Of a DNA stretch of 28,304 bases, positions 7,915 through 16,453 are shown one piece after another. The stretch's first letter is position 1. Every line of letters starts with the position of its first letter. The stretch is from NCBI GenBank assembly GCA_043757205.1, contig JAYVPU010000117.1, positions 1 to 28,304 of the forward strand, given 5' to 3'. The DNA is from CANCDA01 sp043757205 (GTDB lineage Bacteria; Pseudomonadota; Gammaproteobacteria; Burkholderiales; Burkholderiaceae_C). Position numbers and translations under genes: made by a program. The notes beneath the pieces were generated by a model, which saw nothing but the letters and a program-made list of their open reading frames with translations, searched no databases and was not told the DNA's origin.

Positions 7915-8690
7915 ACGCAAACGCTGGCATGCTCACAGGCCGCGTCGCCCTGGTCACCGGTGCGGCACGCGGCATTGGCGCGGCCACCGTCCTAGCTCTA
8001 GCGCAAAGAGGCATTGCGTCCGTGCTCGCCGTGCGTGACCCGCAGACCGCGCAAACCGCTGCGAACGCCGTGACTGCCCTCGGTGTGGCGTGCCGAATCG
8101 AGGTCTGCGACGTGTCCGATTACGCCTCGGTGCAGCGCTGTGTGGCCAGTGTGCTCAAGGCCTGGGGACGCATCGACATCGTCATCAACAACGCAGGCCA
8201 GATCGAGCCACAAGCGCCGCTGGCTCAAACCGACCCCGTGCAGTGGGCGCAGGCCATGCAGGTCAATCTGGTGGGCCCTTACAACCTCATTCACGCCGCG
8301 TTGCCTGAGTTGTTGCGGCGTAAAGGCGTGGTGCTGAATGTCTCCACCGGCGCGGCCCACACGCCACGCGATGGGTGGTCGGCGTATTGCTCATCCAAAG
8401 CGGGTTTGCTGATGCTGAGCCGATCCGTGCTCAATGAATACAGCAAAGAAGGTCTGTCGGTTTACAGCTTGCAACCAGGTCTGGTCGATACCGCCATGCA
8501 AGGCCTGATCCGAGCCCAGGGCGTGAACGAAATCAGCCGTATTCCGCAAGAAAAGTTGGCCTCCCCCAGCGTATCCGCAGGTCTGATCGCTTGGCTGGCC
8601 GACACCCTGCCGCAAGACCTCATGGGCCTCGACCTGTCGGTCAATGACGCCGGGCTGCTGGAGCGCGCCGGGGTGGCCAGGGCCACTTAG
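7911..8690 (+). CDS. Short-chain dehydrogenase/reductase (SDR)
   Basis: The 259-residue protein is a classical SDR. The cofactor motif TGAARGIG occupies residues 16-23, the NNAG motif 93-96, and the catalytic residues are Ser145, Tyr159 and Lys163 (YCSSK). The C-terminal substrate loop follows LQPGLVDTAM. The cofactor preference cannot be settled by eye; after the second strand the residues VRDP suggest an arginine that may favour NADP(H). It should oxidise an alcohol or reduce a ketone in the cytoplasm. Placed between the DUF336 gene and the beta-keto acid cleavage enzyme, it could generate the keto group that the next enzyme needs (inference). Confidence 0.9.
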   Translation: MNANAGMLTGRVALVTGAARGIGAATVLALAQRGIASVLAVRDPQTAQTAANAVTALGVACRIEVCDVSDYASVQRCVASVLKAWGRIDIVINNAGQIEPQAPLAQTDPVQWAQAMQVNLVGPYNLIHAALPELLRRKGVVLNVSTGAAHTPRDGWSAYCSSKAGLLMLSRSVLNEYSKEGLSVYSLQPGLVDTAMQGLIRAQGVNEISRIPQEKLASPSVSAGLIAWLADTLPQDLMGLDLSVNDAGLLERAGVARAT

Positions 8691-8720
8691 TTTTACCCTC
8701 TCTTCTTTTCAGGCAACACC

Positions 8721-9653
8721 ATGGCCCAACCCCACAAAGTCATCATCACCTGCGCCGTGACGGGCGCGATCCACACGCCCTCCATGTCACCGCATTTGCC
8801 GGTCACGCCCGACGAGGTGGCTGCCGCAGCAATTGGTGCGGCCGAGGCCGGTGCAGCCGTCATTCACCTCCACGCGCGTGACCCTCTAGATGGTCGCCCC
8901 ACGCAAGACCCCGCCGCCTTTGCGCAGTTTTTGCCGGAGATCAAAAGCAAGACCAGCGCCGTCATCAACATCACCACCGGCGGCAGCCCCCACATGACCG
9001 TGGCCGAGCGGCTGCGTCCAGCGCACCACTACAAGCCGGAGCTGGCCTCGCTCAACATGGGCTCGATGAATTTTGGCCTGTACCCGATGCTGGAGCGGCA
9101 AAAAGAATTCAAGCACGCCTGGGAGCGAACCCACCTGGAGAACAGCCGCGACTTGGTGTTCAAAAACACCTTTGCCGACATCGAGTACGTGCTCACCTCC
9201 TGCACCGCCAATGGCACGCGCTTTGAGTTTGAGTGCTACGACATTTCACACCTCTACAACCTGGCGCATTTTGTGGATCGCAAACTCGCCACGCCGCCCT
9301 TCTTTGTGCAAAGCGTGTTCGGTTTGCTCGGCGGCATTGGCGCGCACCCAGAAGACCTGATGCACATGAGACGCACCGCTGACCGCCTGTTTGGCAAAGA
9401 CTTTGTCTGGTCGATTTTGGGTGCGGGTCGTAATCAGATGCCGCTCGCCACTTTAGGTGCAGCGCAAGGCGCCAATGTGCGCGTGGGGCTGGAAGATTCG
9501 CTTTGGATTGGGCCGGGCCAGTTGGCCGAATCGAATGCTGCCCAGGTGCGCAAGATCAGGCAAGTGCTTGAAGGCCTGTCGCTTGAAATCGCCACGCCCG
9601 CTGAGGCGCGGCAGATGCTGGCGCTCAAAGGCGCAGACAACGTCAATTTTTAA
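8721..9653 (+). CDS. Beta-keto acid cleavage enzyme (BKACE, DUF849 family)
   Basis: The 310-residue product is a full-length member of the family typified by 3-keto-5-aminohexanoate cleavage enzyme (Kce). These metal-dependent TIM barrels condense a beta-keto acid with acetyl-CoA and cleave it to acetoacetate plus a new CoA ester. The N-terminal strand ITCAVTGA, the metal site HLHARDP (His49 and His51), the NITTGG motif, and the late VGLEDSLW with a conserved Glu (about 258) are all present. Specificity residues differ between family members, so the keto acid cannot be named. It starts 30 bases after the SDR. Its presence is the best clue that the operon degrades a carbon skeleton through a beta-keto acid. 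Confidence 0.9.
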   Translation: MAQPHKVIITCAVTGAIHTPSMSPHLPVTPDEVAAAAIGAAEAGAAVIHLHARDPLDGRPTQDPAAFAQFLPEIKSKTSAVINITTGGSPHMTVAERLRPAHHYKPELASLNMGSMNFGLYPMLERQKEFKHAWERTHLENSRDLVFKNTFADIEYVLTSCTANGTRFEFECYDISHLYNLAHFVDRKLATPPFFVQSVFGLLGGIGAHPEDLMHMRRTADRLFGKDFVWSILGAGRNQMPLATLGAAQGANVRVGLEDSLWIGPGQLAESNAAQVRKIRQVLEGLSLEIATPAEARQMLALKGADNVNF

Positions 9654-9695
9654 AACCCACTTCAACACCATTTGAACAACTTCTGAGGATTCCGA

Positions 9696-10784
9696 ATGAA
9701 ACACAGCATGTTCATGATGCCCCTGCACCCACCCGGACGCAACATCAGCCAGACCCTGCAAGAAGACCGCCAAGCCGTGATCCTGGCCGACCGACTCGGC
9801 TACAGCGAAGCCTATGTGGGCGAGCACGTCACCGACGCGGCCGAGACCGTGACCTCGTCCCTGATCTTTCTGGCCAGTCTGATTGCCGAGACCAAGCAGA
9901 TCATGCTGGGCACCGGCACGTTGAATCTGCCCAACTCGCACCCGGCGGCGATTGCCGCTAACGTGGCCATGCTGGACCACCTGCTGCAAGGGCGCCTCAT
10001 CATGGGCATCAGCCCCGGGGGTTTGATGTCGGACGCCGAGTTGTTCGGCAACTTTGGCAAAGACCGCAACGCCATGTTTGTGGAGAGCATCAACACCATT
10101 TTGAAGATCTGGGAGTCCGAGCCGCCCTACAACATCGAGGGCCAGTTCTGGAACACCACGGTGGCCAAAACCATGATTCCCGAAATCGGCCAAGGCTTCA
10201 TCATGAAGCCGTTTCAAAGGCCGCACCCGTTGATCGTGGGCACGGCCGTGGCCCCGTTTTCCAAGGGTGTGACCGAGATGGCCAAGCGCGGCTGGCAACC
10301 GATCTCGGCAAACTTCTTGATGCCCGAGTGGGTCAAAACCCATTGGCCCAATTACGTCGAAGGGCGCGCTGCGGTGGGCGCTGTGGCCTCACCCAGCGAA
10401 TGGCGCGTGGCCAAGAGCATCTTCGTGGCGGATGACGAAGCCACCGCCAAGCGCTATGCGCTGGAAGAGGGTGGTCCCTACCACTTTTACTTCAAACAAT
10501 TGGTGCGCAAGCTGGTGGGCGGCGGGCGCAGCAACCTGTTCAAGACCGATCAAGCCATGCCCGACAGCGATGTCACGCCCGATTTTGTGACGAAGAAATT
10601 GGTGCTGGCAGGCACGGTGAATTCCGTCGTCGATCAAATTCTGGCCTTCCGCGAGCACGTGGGTGACTTTGGTAACCTGCTCTACGCCTGCCACGACTGG
10701 ATGGACCCGGCCCTGGGCCAGCGCTCCATGGAACTGTTTGCCACCGAAGTCATGCCCCGCGTCAACGCCGCCCTTCAACGATAA
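9696..10784 (+). CDS. LLM-class flavin-dependent oxidoreductase (bacterial luciferase-like)
   Basis: The 362-residue protein has the luciferase-like TIM-barrel pattern: an N-terminal strand with HPPGRN, GYSEAYVGEHV (about residues 35-45), the LGTGTLNLPNSHPAAIAANV segment, and DHLLQGRLIMGISPGG. This subgroup includes limonene 1,2-monooxygenase-like enzymes. It probably uses reduced FMN supplied by a reductase, since F420 is rare in this group of bacteria; no flavin reductase gene is in the operon. It would insert oxygen into the substrate or oxidise it. A GAGGA site lies before the start, and the next gene begins nine bases after its stop. The reaction is unknown; the superfamily is certain. 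Confidence 0.9.
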   Translation: MKHSMFMMPLHPPGRNISQTLQEDRQAVILADRLGYSEAYVGEHVTDAAETVTSSLIFLASLIAETKQIMLGTGTLNLPNSHPAAIAANVAMLDHLLQGRLIMGISPGGLMSDAELFGNFGKDRNAMFVESINTILKIWESEPPYNIEGQFWNTTVAKTMIPEIGQGFIMKPFQRPHPLIVGTAVAPFSKGVTEMAKRGWQPISANFLMPEWVKTHWPNYVEGRAAVGAVASPSEWRVAKSIFVADDEATAKRYALEEGGPYHFYFKQLVRKLVGGGRSNLFKTDQAMPDSDVTPDFVTKKLVLAGTVNSVVDQILAFREHVGDFGNLLYACHDWMDPALGQRSMELFATEVMPRVNAALQR

Positions 10785-10793
10785 GGACTCACC

Positions 10794-11930
10794 ATGTTTT
10801 ACACCTGCTCCCCCCAGTGCTCTGACCCCACCCACAACCACGCCAAGTCCACGGCAAACAGCCAGGCCGCCACCCGCGCCAAGCCCGTGGCCAAGACCCA
10901 AACCATCGTCAAAAACAGCAAGGGCAAATCCAAGATAGTGGACATCCACTGCCACTACCTGAACCCGGTGGTGAACCAGAAAACCGCTCACCTCAATGCG
11001 GCCAAGTACGACCCCACCGTCACCTATGCCAATGCCTTGACGAACGAAACCAACGTCAAGCAAATGAAAGACCGCGCGCCCAAGCTGATGGGCATCGAGC
11101 AGCGCATGGCCGACATGGACCGCATGGGCGTGGACATCCAGGCCGTGTGCCCCGCGCCTTACCACTACTTTTATTTCACCGAACCTGACCTGGGTGCCAG
11201 CCTGGCGCGCGAGGTCAACGAAGGCATCGCCGCGCTGGTGGCCGCACACCCCGACCGCTTTGTCGGCATGGGCTCCGTGCCCCTGCAAAACGCCGAGCTG
11301 GCGGTGCAAGAGCTGGAGTACGCGGTGAAAAAACTCGGCCTCAAAGGCGTGGAGATCAACACCAACGTCAACGGCCTGAACCTGACCGACCCCAAGCTCG
11401 GGCTGGAGAAGTTTTTTGCCAAAGCCAATGAGCTGGGCGTGGTGATCTTCATGCACCCGCTGGGCTTCACCCAAGGCGAGCGTTTGACCAACCACTACTT
11501 CAACAACGTCATCGGCAACCCGCTGGACACCACCATCGCGGTCAGTCATTTGATCTTTGACGGCGTGGTGCAGCGCAACCCCAAGATCAAGTTTATCGCC
11601 GCGCACGGCGGTGGCTTCATCGCCCACTACTGGGCCCGCATGGACCACGCTTGGAAAGCCCGCCCTGATTGCCGCACCGTCATCAAGCGCAAGCCCTCCA
11701 GCTACCTAGAGAAGTTTTACTTCGACACCATTACCTTCGATCCGGCCATGCTCAAAAACCTGATCGACCGCTACGGTGCCGACCACGTCTTGCTGGGTAC
11801 CGATTACCCCTACGACATGGGTGAAGACGACCCGTTGGGTTTGATCCGCGCCGTCAAACGCCTGCCCGCCGATCAGCGTCGCCAGATTGAAGGGCTCAAT
11901 GCCATGAAGCTCTTAAAGATCAAAGCGTAA
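10794..11930 (+). CDS. Metal-dependent amidohydrolase-2 family protein (ACMSD-like)
   Basis: The 378-residue protein belongs to the amidohydrolase family of aminocarboxymuconate-semialdehyde decarboxylase and gamma-resorcylate decarboxylase. The metal and catalytic residues are visible: His52 and His54 in DIHCHY, His221 in FMHPLG, His271 in AAHGGG and Asp337 in LGTDYPYDMG, with RFVGMGSVPLQ and LGLKGVEINTN in between. It should decarboxylate or hydrolyse an unsaturated or aromatic acid in the cytoplasm. The first 46 residues are unusual: a Cys/His-rich start (MFYTCSPQCSDPTHNH) followed by an Ala/Lys-rich linker before the catalytic domain. AAGGA precedes the ATG. The gene lies nine bases after the monooxygenase, so the two may act in sequence. 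Confidence 0.9.
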   Translation: MFYTCSPQCSDPTHNHAKSTANSQAATRAKPVAKTQTIVKNSKGKSKIVDIHCHYLNPVVNQKTAHLNAAKYDPTVTYANALTNETNVKQMKDRAPKLMGIEQRMADMDRMGVDIQAVCPAPYHYFYFTEPDLGASLAREVNEGIAALVAAHPDRFVGMGSVPLQNAELAVQELEYAVKKLGLKGVEINTNVNGLNLTDPKLGLEKFFAKANELGVVIFMHPLGFTQGERLTNHYFNNVIGNPLDTTIAVSHLIFDGVVQRNPKIKFIAAHGGGFIAHYWARMDHAWKARPDCRTVIKRKPSSYLEKFYFDTITFDPAMLKNLIDRYGADHVLLGTDYPYDMGEDDPLGLIRAVKRLPADQRRQIEGLNAMKLLKIKA

Positions 11931-11965
11931 GAAATTTTGAAGTTCACTCAACCTGAGGAGATGAC

Positions 11966-12955
11966 ATGAAACAAGCGTTCCAACTTTTGAAGTCTGTGGT
12001 TCAAGGCAGTGCGGTGTTGCTCACTGCCTTGTGCGTAACGCATGCGCCAGCGCAGGCTCAATCTTTCCCCAATCGCCCCGTCAAACTCATCGTGACCTAC
12101 CCCGCGGGCGGTAGCTCTGATTTGCTGGCCCGCATCATGGGCCAAAAAATGAGCGAGGTTTGGGGTCAGCCGGTGGTGATTGAGAGCAAGCCCGGGGCAG
12201 CAGGCTCCATCGGCATGGAGTTTGCTGCGCGCCAGCCCAACGATGGCTACACCTTCGTCATCGGCAACCTGGGCCCGGCAGCGGTCAATCCGCTCATCAA
12301 CAAAGTGCCTTACAACATGGACAAGGACTTCATTCCTGTCTCCTTGGTGGCCACCGGGCCCAACATTTTGGTCGTGCCCGCCAACTCCCCCTACAAAACA
12401 CTGAGCGAGTTGGTGGCGGCTGCGCGCGCCAAGCCCGGCGCCATCAACTTTGGCACCAGCGGCCCAGGCAGCATGTCGCACTTGGCGGGCGAGATGATCA
12501 TGCGCCAGGCGAGCGTCAAACTCGTCGCCATTCCCTACAAGGGCGGCATTTTGGCGGTGAACGACGTGTTGGCCGGTCACTTGCACATGCTGGTGTCGGA
12601 CGCCTTGCCGGTGTCGCAGCACATCAAAACCGGGCGTCTGCGCGCGCTCGCCATTACCAGTGCCGTGCGTTCGCCCCTGTACCCTGACATTCCCACCTTC
12701 ACAGAGGCCGGCCTGCCTCTGGCGGCTGTTAACTGGTGGGGCGTTTACCTCCCCGCCGGTACGCCCAAAGCGGTGGTGGACAACTACCACGCAGCCATCG
12801 TCAAAATCATGGTGGACCCCGATCTGAAAGAAAAATTCGCAGGTCTCGGTGTGGACGCGTTGTCCAGTTCGCAAGAAGATTTCAAAGCCTTTTTAGCGGT
12901 AGAGCATGCCAAGTACGCCAAGCTAGTGGCGGACAACAACATCAAGGGCGAGTAA
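11966..12955 (+). CDS. Bug/TctC-family substrate-binding protein, second copy
   Basis: The 329-residue exported protein has a signal peptide (cleavage near APAQAQS, about residue 31) and the Bug pattern: FPNRPVKLIVTYPAGGSSD, ESKPGAAGSIG, NFGTSGPGSMSHLAGE, IPYKGG and VLAGHL. A GAGGAG site lies close before the ATG. Unlike the receptor at 3109, it is embedded in the catabolic operon and its stop overlaps the next start by one base (TAATG). It should present the operon's substrate to a TctAB-type permease encoded elsewhere, or act in sensing; both roles are known for the family. Divergence from the first copy in the ligand-contact loops suggests a different ligand. Confidence 0.93.
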   Translation: MKQAFQLLKSVVQGSAVLLTALCVTHAPAQAQSFPNRPVKLIVTYPAGGSSDLLARIMGQKMSEVWGQPVVIESKPGAAGSIGMEFAARQPNDGYTFVIGNLGPAAVNPLINKVPYNMDKDFIPVSLVATGPNILVVPANSPYKTLSELVAAARAKPGAINFGTSGPGSMSHLAGEMIMRQASVKLVAIPYKGGILAVNDVLAGHLHMLVSDALPVSQHIKTGRLRALAITSAVRSPLYPDIPTFTEAGLPLAAVNWWGVYLPAGTPKAVVDNYHAAIVKIMVDPDLKEKFAGLGVDALSSSQEDFKAFLAVEHAKYAKLVADNNIKGE

Positions 12956-14202
12956 TGTTTCAAGCACCGCAACCGGCGGGTCGCGCCGACCAAACTCTCT
13001 CGCTCAATATGAAGTTGCTGGCCCAGCACGAGCTGGCGGGCTTTGGCGGGCTGGGCGAGGGCATGGCCATGCAGCTCACCAGCGATGGGCGCCGTATCAT
13101 GTGGCTGGCGCACGAAGGCGCGCCTAAGAATTTCTCAGGCGTGGACGTGACCGATCCGCGCAAGCCCAAGCTCATCGTGCAGACCGACCTGCCGCACGCC
13201 AAGGTGCGCTCCAACTCGCTGGACGTGGTGGGCAACATCATGGCCGTGGCCTACCAAACCCAGGTTGTGGGCCTCAAGCCTGCGGGGGTGGATTTGTTTG
13301 ACATCAGCACGCCCGAGTCACCGCGCCTCATCTCGCATTTTGACTGCTCAGGCCCGCATTCACGCGGCGTGCATGCGGTGTGGTTTGTCGATGGCAAAAC
13401 CATCCACATGTCGGCCGGTGCCAGCGACTTTGTACCCACGAATCCGCTGGACGATCAGTTCTACCGCATCCTGGATGTGTCCAACCTCTCCAAGCCGGTG
13501 GAGGTGGGCCGCTGGTGGTACCCCGGCACGCGCGTGGGCGATAGCGCCCCACCGCCACCGCGCTTGCCCGCACCCTTCGACATGGGCTTTCGCACCCACA
13601 ACACCAACGTCTTTCCCGACCAACCCGACCGGGCTTATGTCGGCTACATCGACGGCGGCGCACTGGTGCTGGACATCAGCGACCTGAGCAACATCAAGGT
13701 GGTCTCCAAGTGGAACCACTCGCCCCCCTTCAACGGCTTCACCCACACCGTGCTACCACTGAAAGAGCGCGGCCTGTGGATCGTGAGCGATGAATGCGTG
13801 CTGGACAACGGCGCCGACTGGCCCAAGCTGGTGTGGGTGGTGGACGCGCGCAACGAGGCCAACCCCGTGCCCATCAGCACCTTCCCCGCGCCGCCGGTGG
13901 AGGCTTTTGCCAAACGCGGTGGCCGCTTTGGCGCGCACAACCTGCACGAGAACCTGCCAGGTCCCGGTTCATTCAGATCCGACACCATCATCGTCGGCAC
14001 CTTCTTCAACGCCGGTGTGCGCGTCTATGACACCAGCAACCCCTTCGCCGTGCAAGAGATCGCCTACTACGTGCCCGGCGCGCCCAAGCTCTCACCCGCA
14101 GGCGCGATTCAACTCAACGACGTGTTTGTCGATGAAAACCGCATCGTGTACACGGTGGATCGGTTCACGGGTGGGCTGTACATCCTTGAGATGAACATTT
14201 GA
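12955..14202 (+). CDS. LVIVD-repeat beta-propeller protein
   Basis: The start is the ATG overlapping the previous stop (TAATG), with AAGGGCGAG just upstream, giving 415 residues. The sequence is a series of LVIVD-like blades, each with a hydrophobic-hydrophobic-Asp-Ile/Val-Ser signature: GVDLFDISTPESPRLI, YRILDVSNLSKPVEVG, ALVLDISDLSNIKVV and VRVYDTSNPFAVQEI. No signal peptide or lipobox is visible, so it seems cytoplasmic, unlike the propeller lipoprotein at the operon start. LVIVD proteins have no general function. In catabolic operons they could act as scaffolds, and a catalytic role is possible given many conserved His and Asp residues. Its stop overlaps the GTPase start by four bases. 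Confidence 0.85.
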   Translation: MFQAPQPAGRADQTLSLNMKLLAQHELAGFGGLGEGMAMQLTSDGRRIMWLAHEGAPKNFSGVDVTDPRKPKLIVQTDLPHAKVRSNSLDVVGNIMAVAYQTQVVGLKPAGVDLFDISTPESPRLISHFDCSGPHSRGVHAVWFVDGKTIHMSAGASDFVPTNPLDDQFYRILDVSNLSKPVEVGRWWYPGTRVGDSAPPPPRLPAPFDMGFRTHNTNVFPDQPDRAYVGYIDGGALVLDISDLSNIKVVSKWNHSPPFNGFTHTVLPLKERGLWIVSDECVLDNGADWPKLVWVVDARNEANPVPISTFPAPPVEAFAKRGGRFGAHNLHENLPGPGSFRSDTIIVGTFFNAGVRVYDTSNPFAVQEIAYYVPGAPKLSPAGAIQLNDVFVDENRIVYTVDRFTGGLYILEMNI

Positions 14203-15263
14203 CCTTCCAGCGCGACCCCCTGGCGGGCAAGATCCCCGTCACCCTCATCACCGGTTTTCTGGGCAGCGGCAAGACCACGCTGATCTCCAAGCTGGTGCGC
14301 CATCCCGACATGAACCGGGTGGCGGTGGTGATCAACGAAATCGGGGAGATTGGCATTGACCATGACCTGGTCACCATGGCGACCGAGAACATCACGCTGC
14401 TTGCCAATGGCTGCATTTGTTGCTCGGTGCGTACTGATTTGCAAGAGACTTTGCGCGAGCTGTTTTCTCAACGGCACATGGGACAGGTGCTGGACTTTGA
14501 CCGCGTGGTCATCGAGACCACCGGCTTGGCCGATCCGGCCCCCGTGGTGCAAACTCTGGTGAGCGACACGCTGCTGGGCGCGCAGTTTCGGCTGGACGGT
14601 GTCATCACGTTGGTGGACGCGGTGCATGGCTTAGGGCAGTTGGAGTCACAGCCTGAGTCGGTCAAGCAAATCGCGTTGGCCGATCGCATTTTTTTAACCA
14701 AGTGCGACCTGAGTAACGCGGCCAACATCAGCACGCTGCGCGAGGCGATTGCCGCCATCAACCCGGTGGCAGAAGTGCGACCCGCGCTTAACGGCGAGGT
14801 GCAACCCTCTGAGCTGATGGGCCTGGGTTTGGCCTCAGCGCGGGCCAGTGCGAGCACCTTGAGTTTTTTGGGTGAGTCGCTGGCGGCGTCAGGTTCCGGA
14901 CAAGGCCGCTACCTGGGTCAGCGCACCTCGCGCCATGACCCGGCCATCGCCACGCTGTCCTTGCGCTTTGATGCGCCTTTCACCTGGGCTTCGTTTTCTG
15001 CCGCCATGGAGTTGCTGGTCACGCTGCGCGGGCCGGACATGCTGCGCGTCAAAGGCATCGTCAACATCGAAGGCCAGCCGGTGGTGGTTCAGGCAGTGCA
15101 GCACATTTTTCACCCGCCGGTCACGCTGGATCACTGGCCGAGTGCGGACACCGGCTCGCGTCTTGTCTTCATCACCCGCAACATTGATGGCGCGGTGATT
15201 CGACATCTGCTGCAAGCAGTGGGGGCGGTGGCTGCGCCGGTCTCAGGCCAAAACGCGCAGTAA
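14199..15263 (+). CDS. CobW/COG0523 G3E-family GTPase (putative metallochaperone)
   Basis: The start is a TTG at 14199 that overlaps the previous stop; it gives 354 residues and places the first strand (KIPVTLITGF) correctly. Visible motifs are Walker A GFLGSGKTT (residues 19-27), NEIGEIGID (about 46-54), the metal-binding C-x-C-C (Cys72, Cys74, Cys75), ETTGLADPAPV, and the guanine-recognition TKCD. A C-terminal CobW domain follows. These GTPases hand zinc, cobalt, iron or other metals to target enzymes. As last gene of the operon, translationally coupled to the LVIVD gene, it most likely serves one of the operon's metalloenzymes (the amidohydrolase or the BKACE); that is inference. It overlaps the end of the convergent esterase by 21 bases. 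Confidence 0.9.
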   Translation: MTFQRDPLAGKIPVTLITGFLGSGKTTLISKLVRHPDMNRVAVVINEIGEIGIDHDLVTMATENITLLANGCICCSVRTDLQETLRELFSQRHMGQVLDFDRVVIETTGLADPAPVVQTLVSDTLLGAQFRLDGVITLVDAVHGLGQLESQPESVKQIALADRIFLTKCDLSNAANISTLREAIAAINPVAEVRPALNGEVQPSELMGLGLASARASASTLSFLGESLAASGSGQGRYLGQRTSRHDPAIATLSLRFDAPFTWASFSAAMELLVTLRGPDMLRVKGIVNIEGQPVVVQAVQHIFHPPVTLDHWPSADTGSRLVFITRNIDGAVIRHLLQAVGAVAAPVSGQNAQ

Positions 15264-15905
15264 CCAGGCCTCCAAGTCCGCCACCTCTTGCGGGCAAACC
15301 GAGTGCTCCATGGCGTACTCGTGCCAGTCCACCGTGTAGCCCAGGCTTTGCAGCGCATCGCGTGAGGCCAGGGCGCGCGTCAGTACCACCACACCATCAT
15401 GCGTGCCGTGGCCCATGAAGATGGGCGTGCCCTGGCTGGCCGCACTGCGCTCGGTGGCCATGGTATCGGCCAACGGCAAATAGCCCGACATGCCCACGAT
15501 GCCCGCCAGCCGTTCGGCATGACGCAAGCCCACCATCAGCGCCATAGCGCAGCCTTGCGAGAAACCCGCCACCACGATGCGATTCGCAGGCATGCCGCGT
15601 GATTTTTCATGTTCGATCAGTGCCTCAATCGCGACCTGCGATTGGCGCAAGCCCGTGTCGTCTTCGCGCCGCACAAGATCGGCCGCGAGGATGTCGTACC
15701 AAGCTGGCATGACGTAGCCGCCGTTGATGGTGACGGGGATCTCGGGCGCGCTGGGGAAGAGGAAGCGCACCGGGCCGATGCTGGAGAGGTCGAGCTGCTC
15801 GGCAATCGGGATGAAGTCACGCCCGTCGGCCCCCAGGCCGTGCATGATGAGGATGGTGGCGACGGGGTTGTCACCCGTTTGGGCTTCTAGTACTTGGAGT
15901 GTCAT
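15243..15905 (-). CDS. Phospholipase/carboxylesterase-type alpha/beta hydrolase
   Basis: The 220-residue cytoplasmic enzyme matches the small carboxylesterase family (YpfH/acyl-protein-thioesterase-like). It has the oxyanion motif HGLGADGRDF (residues 22-31), PSAPEIPVTINGG, the nucleophile Ser116 in GFSQG, Asp170 in GTHDGVV and His201 in MEHSV, giving a complete triad. It hydrolyses small esters or thioesters; the physiological substrate is unknown. Its 3' end overlaps the end of the plus-strand GTPase gene. It is 17 bases downstream of the DUF1993 gene on the same strand and is probably co-transcribed with it. Confidence 0.92.
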   Translation of the reverse strand: MTLQVLEAQTGDNPVATILIMHGLGADGRDFIPIAEQLDLSSIGPVRFLFPSAPEIPVTINGGYVMPAWYDILAADLVRREDDTGLRQSQVAIEALIEHEKSRGMPANRIVVAGFSQGCAMALMVGLRHAERLAGIVGMSGYLPLADTMATERSAASQGTPIFMGHGTHDGVVVLTRALASRDALQSLGYTVDWHEYAMEHSVCPQEVADLEAWLLRVLA

Positions 15906-15922
15906 GTTGGTCTAGCGAGGTT

Positions 15923-16432
15923 TCAATACGTACCGATGTAGTCCTTCTTGCCCACCTCAACACCGTTGTGTCGCAGGATGGCATAGGCCGTGGTGAGGTG
16001 GAAGAAGAAGTGCGGCAGGCCGTAGTTCAGCAGGTAGGACTGGCCATTAAAACGCTTCTCGCGCGGCGTGCCCGCTTGGGTGACGATCTCGCGCGTGGCG
16101 GCGTCAGCAAACTGTTCTTCAGACAGCCCGCCGATGAAACTCTGCACGGTGGCAATGCGCGCTTGCAACTCGGCAAAGGTCGCTTCCTTGTCTTCCAGTT
16201 TTGGGGGCTCCACACCCGCCAGCCGTGCCGACACCGTCTTGGCAAAGTCGCTCGCCACCTGCACCTGACGCAGCAGGTTGAACATGTCGGGGTACAGACG
16301 CGATTGCAGTAGCACGGCGGGATCAATCTTCTTGGCCTCGGCGTGAGCCTCGGCCTTGCGCAAAACGTCGGCCAGTCCGCCCAGCATTTGCTTGAAGACG
16401 GGGATGGAGGTGGTGTACATCGGAGTGGTCAT
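15923..16432 (-). CDS. DUF1993 family protein (DinB-like fold)
   Basis: The 169-residue protein shows the usual DUF1993 layout: MYTTSIPVFKQMLGGLADVLRKA at the N-terminus, a central LYPDMFNLLRQVQVASDFAK helix, and the C-terminal signature LPHFFFHLTTAYAILRHNGVEVGKKDY. The family belongs to the DinB/YfiT-like four-helix group and has no established reaction. There is no signal peptide. AAGGA precedes the ATG. It lies between an MFS transporter gene upstream (20 bases) and the carboxylesterase downstream (17 bases), all on the minus strand, so these three may be one transcript. Confidence 0.88.
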   Translation of the reverse strand: MTTPMYTTSIPVFKQMLGGLADVLRKAEAHAEAKKIDPAVLLQSRLYPDMFNLLRQVQVASDFAKTVSARLAGVEPPKLEDKEATFAELQARIATVQSFIGGLSEEQFADAATREIVTQAGTPREKRFNGQSYLLNYGLPHFFFHLTTAYAILRHNGVEVGKKDYIGTY

Positions 16433-16453
16433 GGGGGATCCTTGGTTAAACAG

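Noticed and set aside
10389..11648. Minus-strand open frame of 419 codons opposite the monooxygenase and amidohydrolase genes
   Set aside because: The product is a His/Val/Gly-rich low-complexity shadow; the plus strand has complete catalytic motifs across the same bases.
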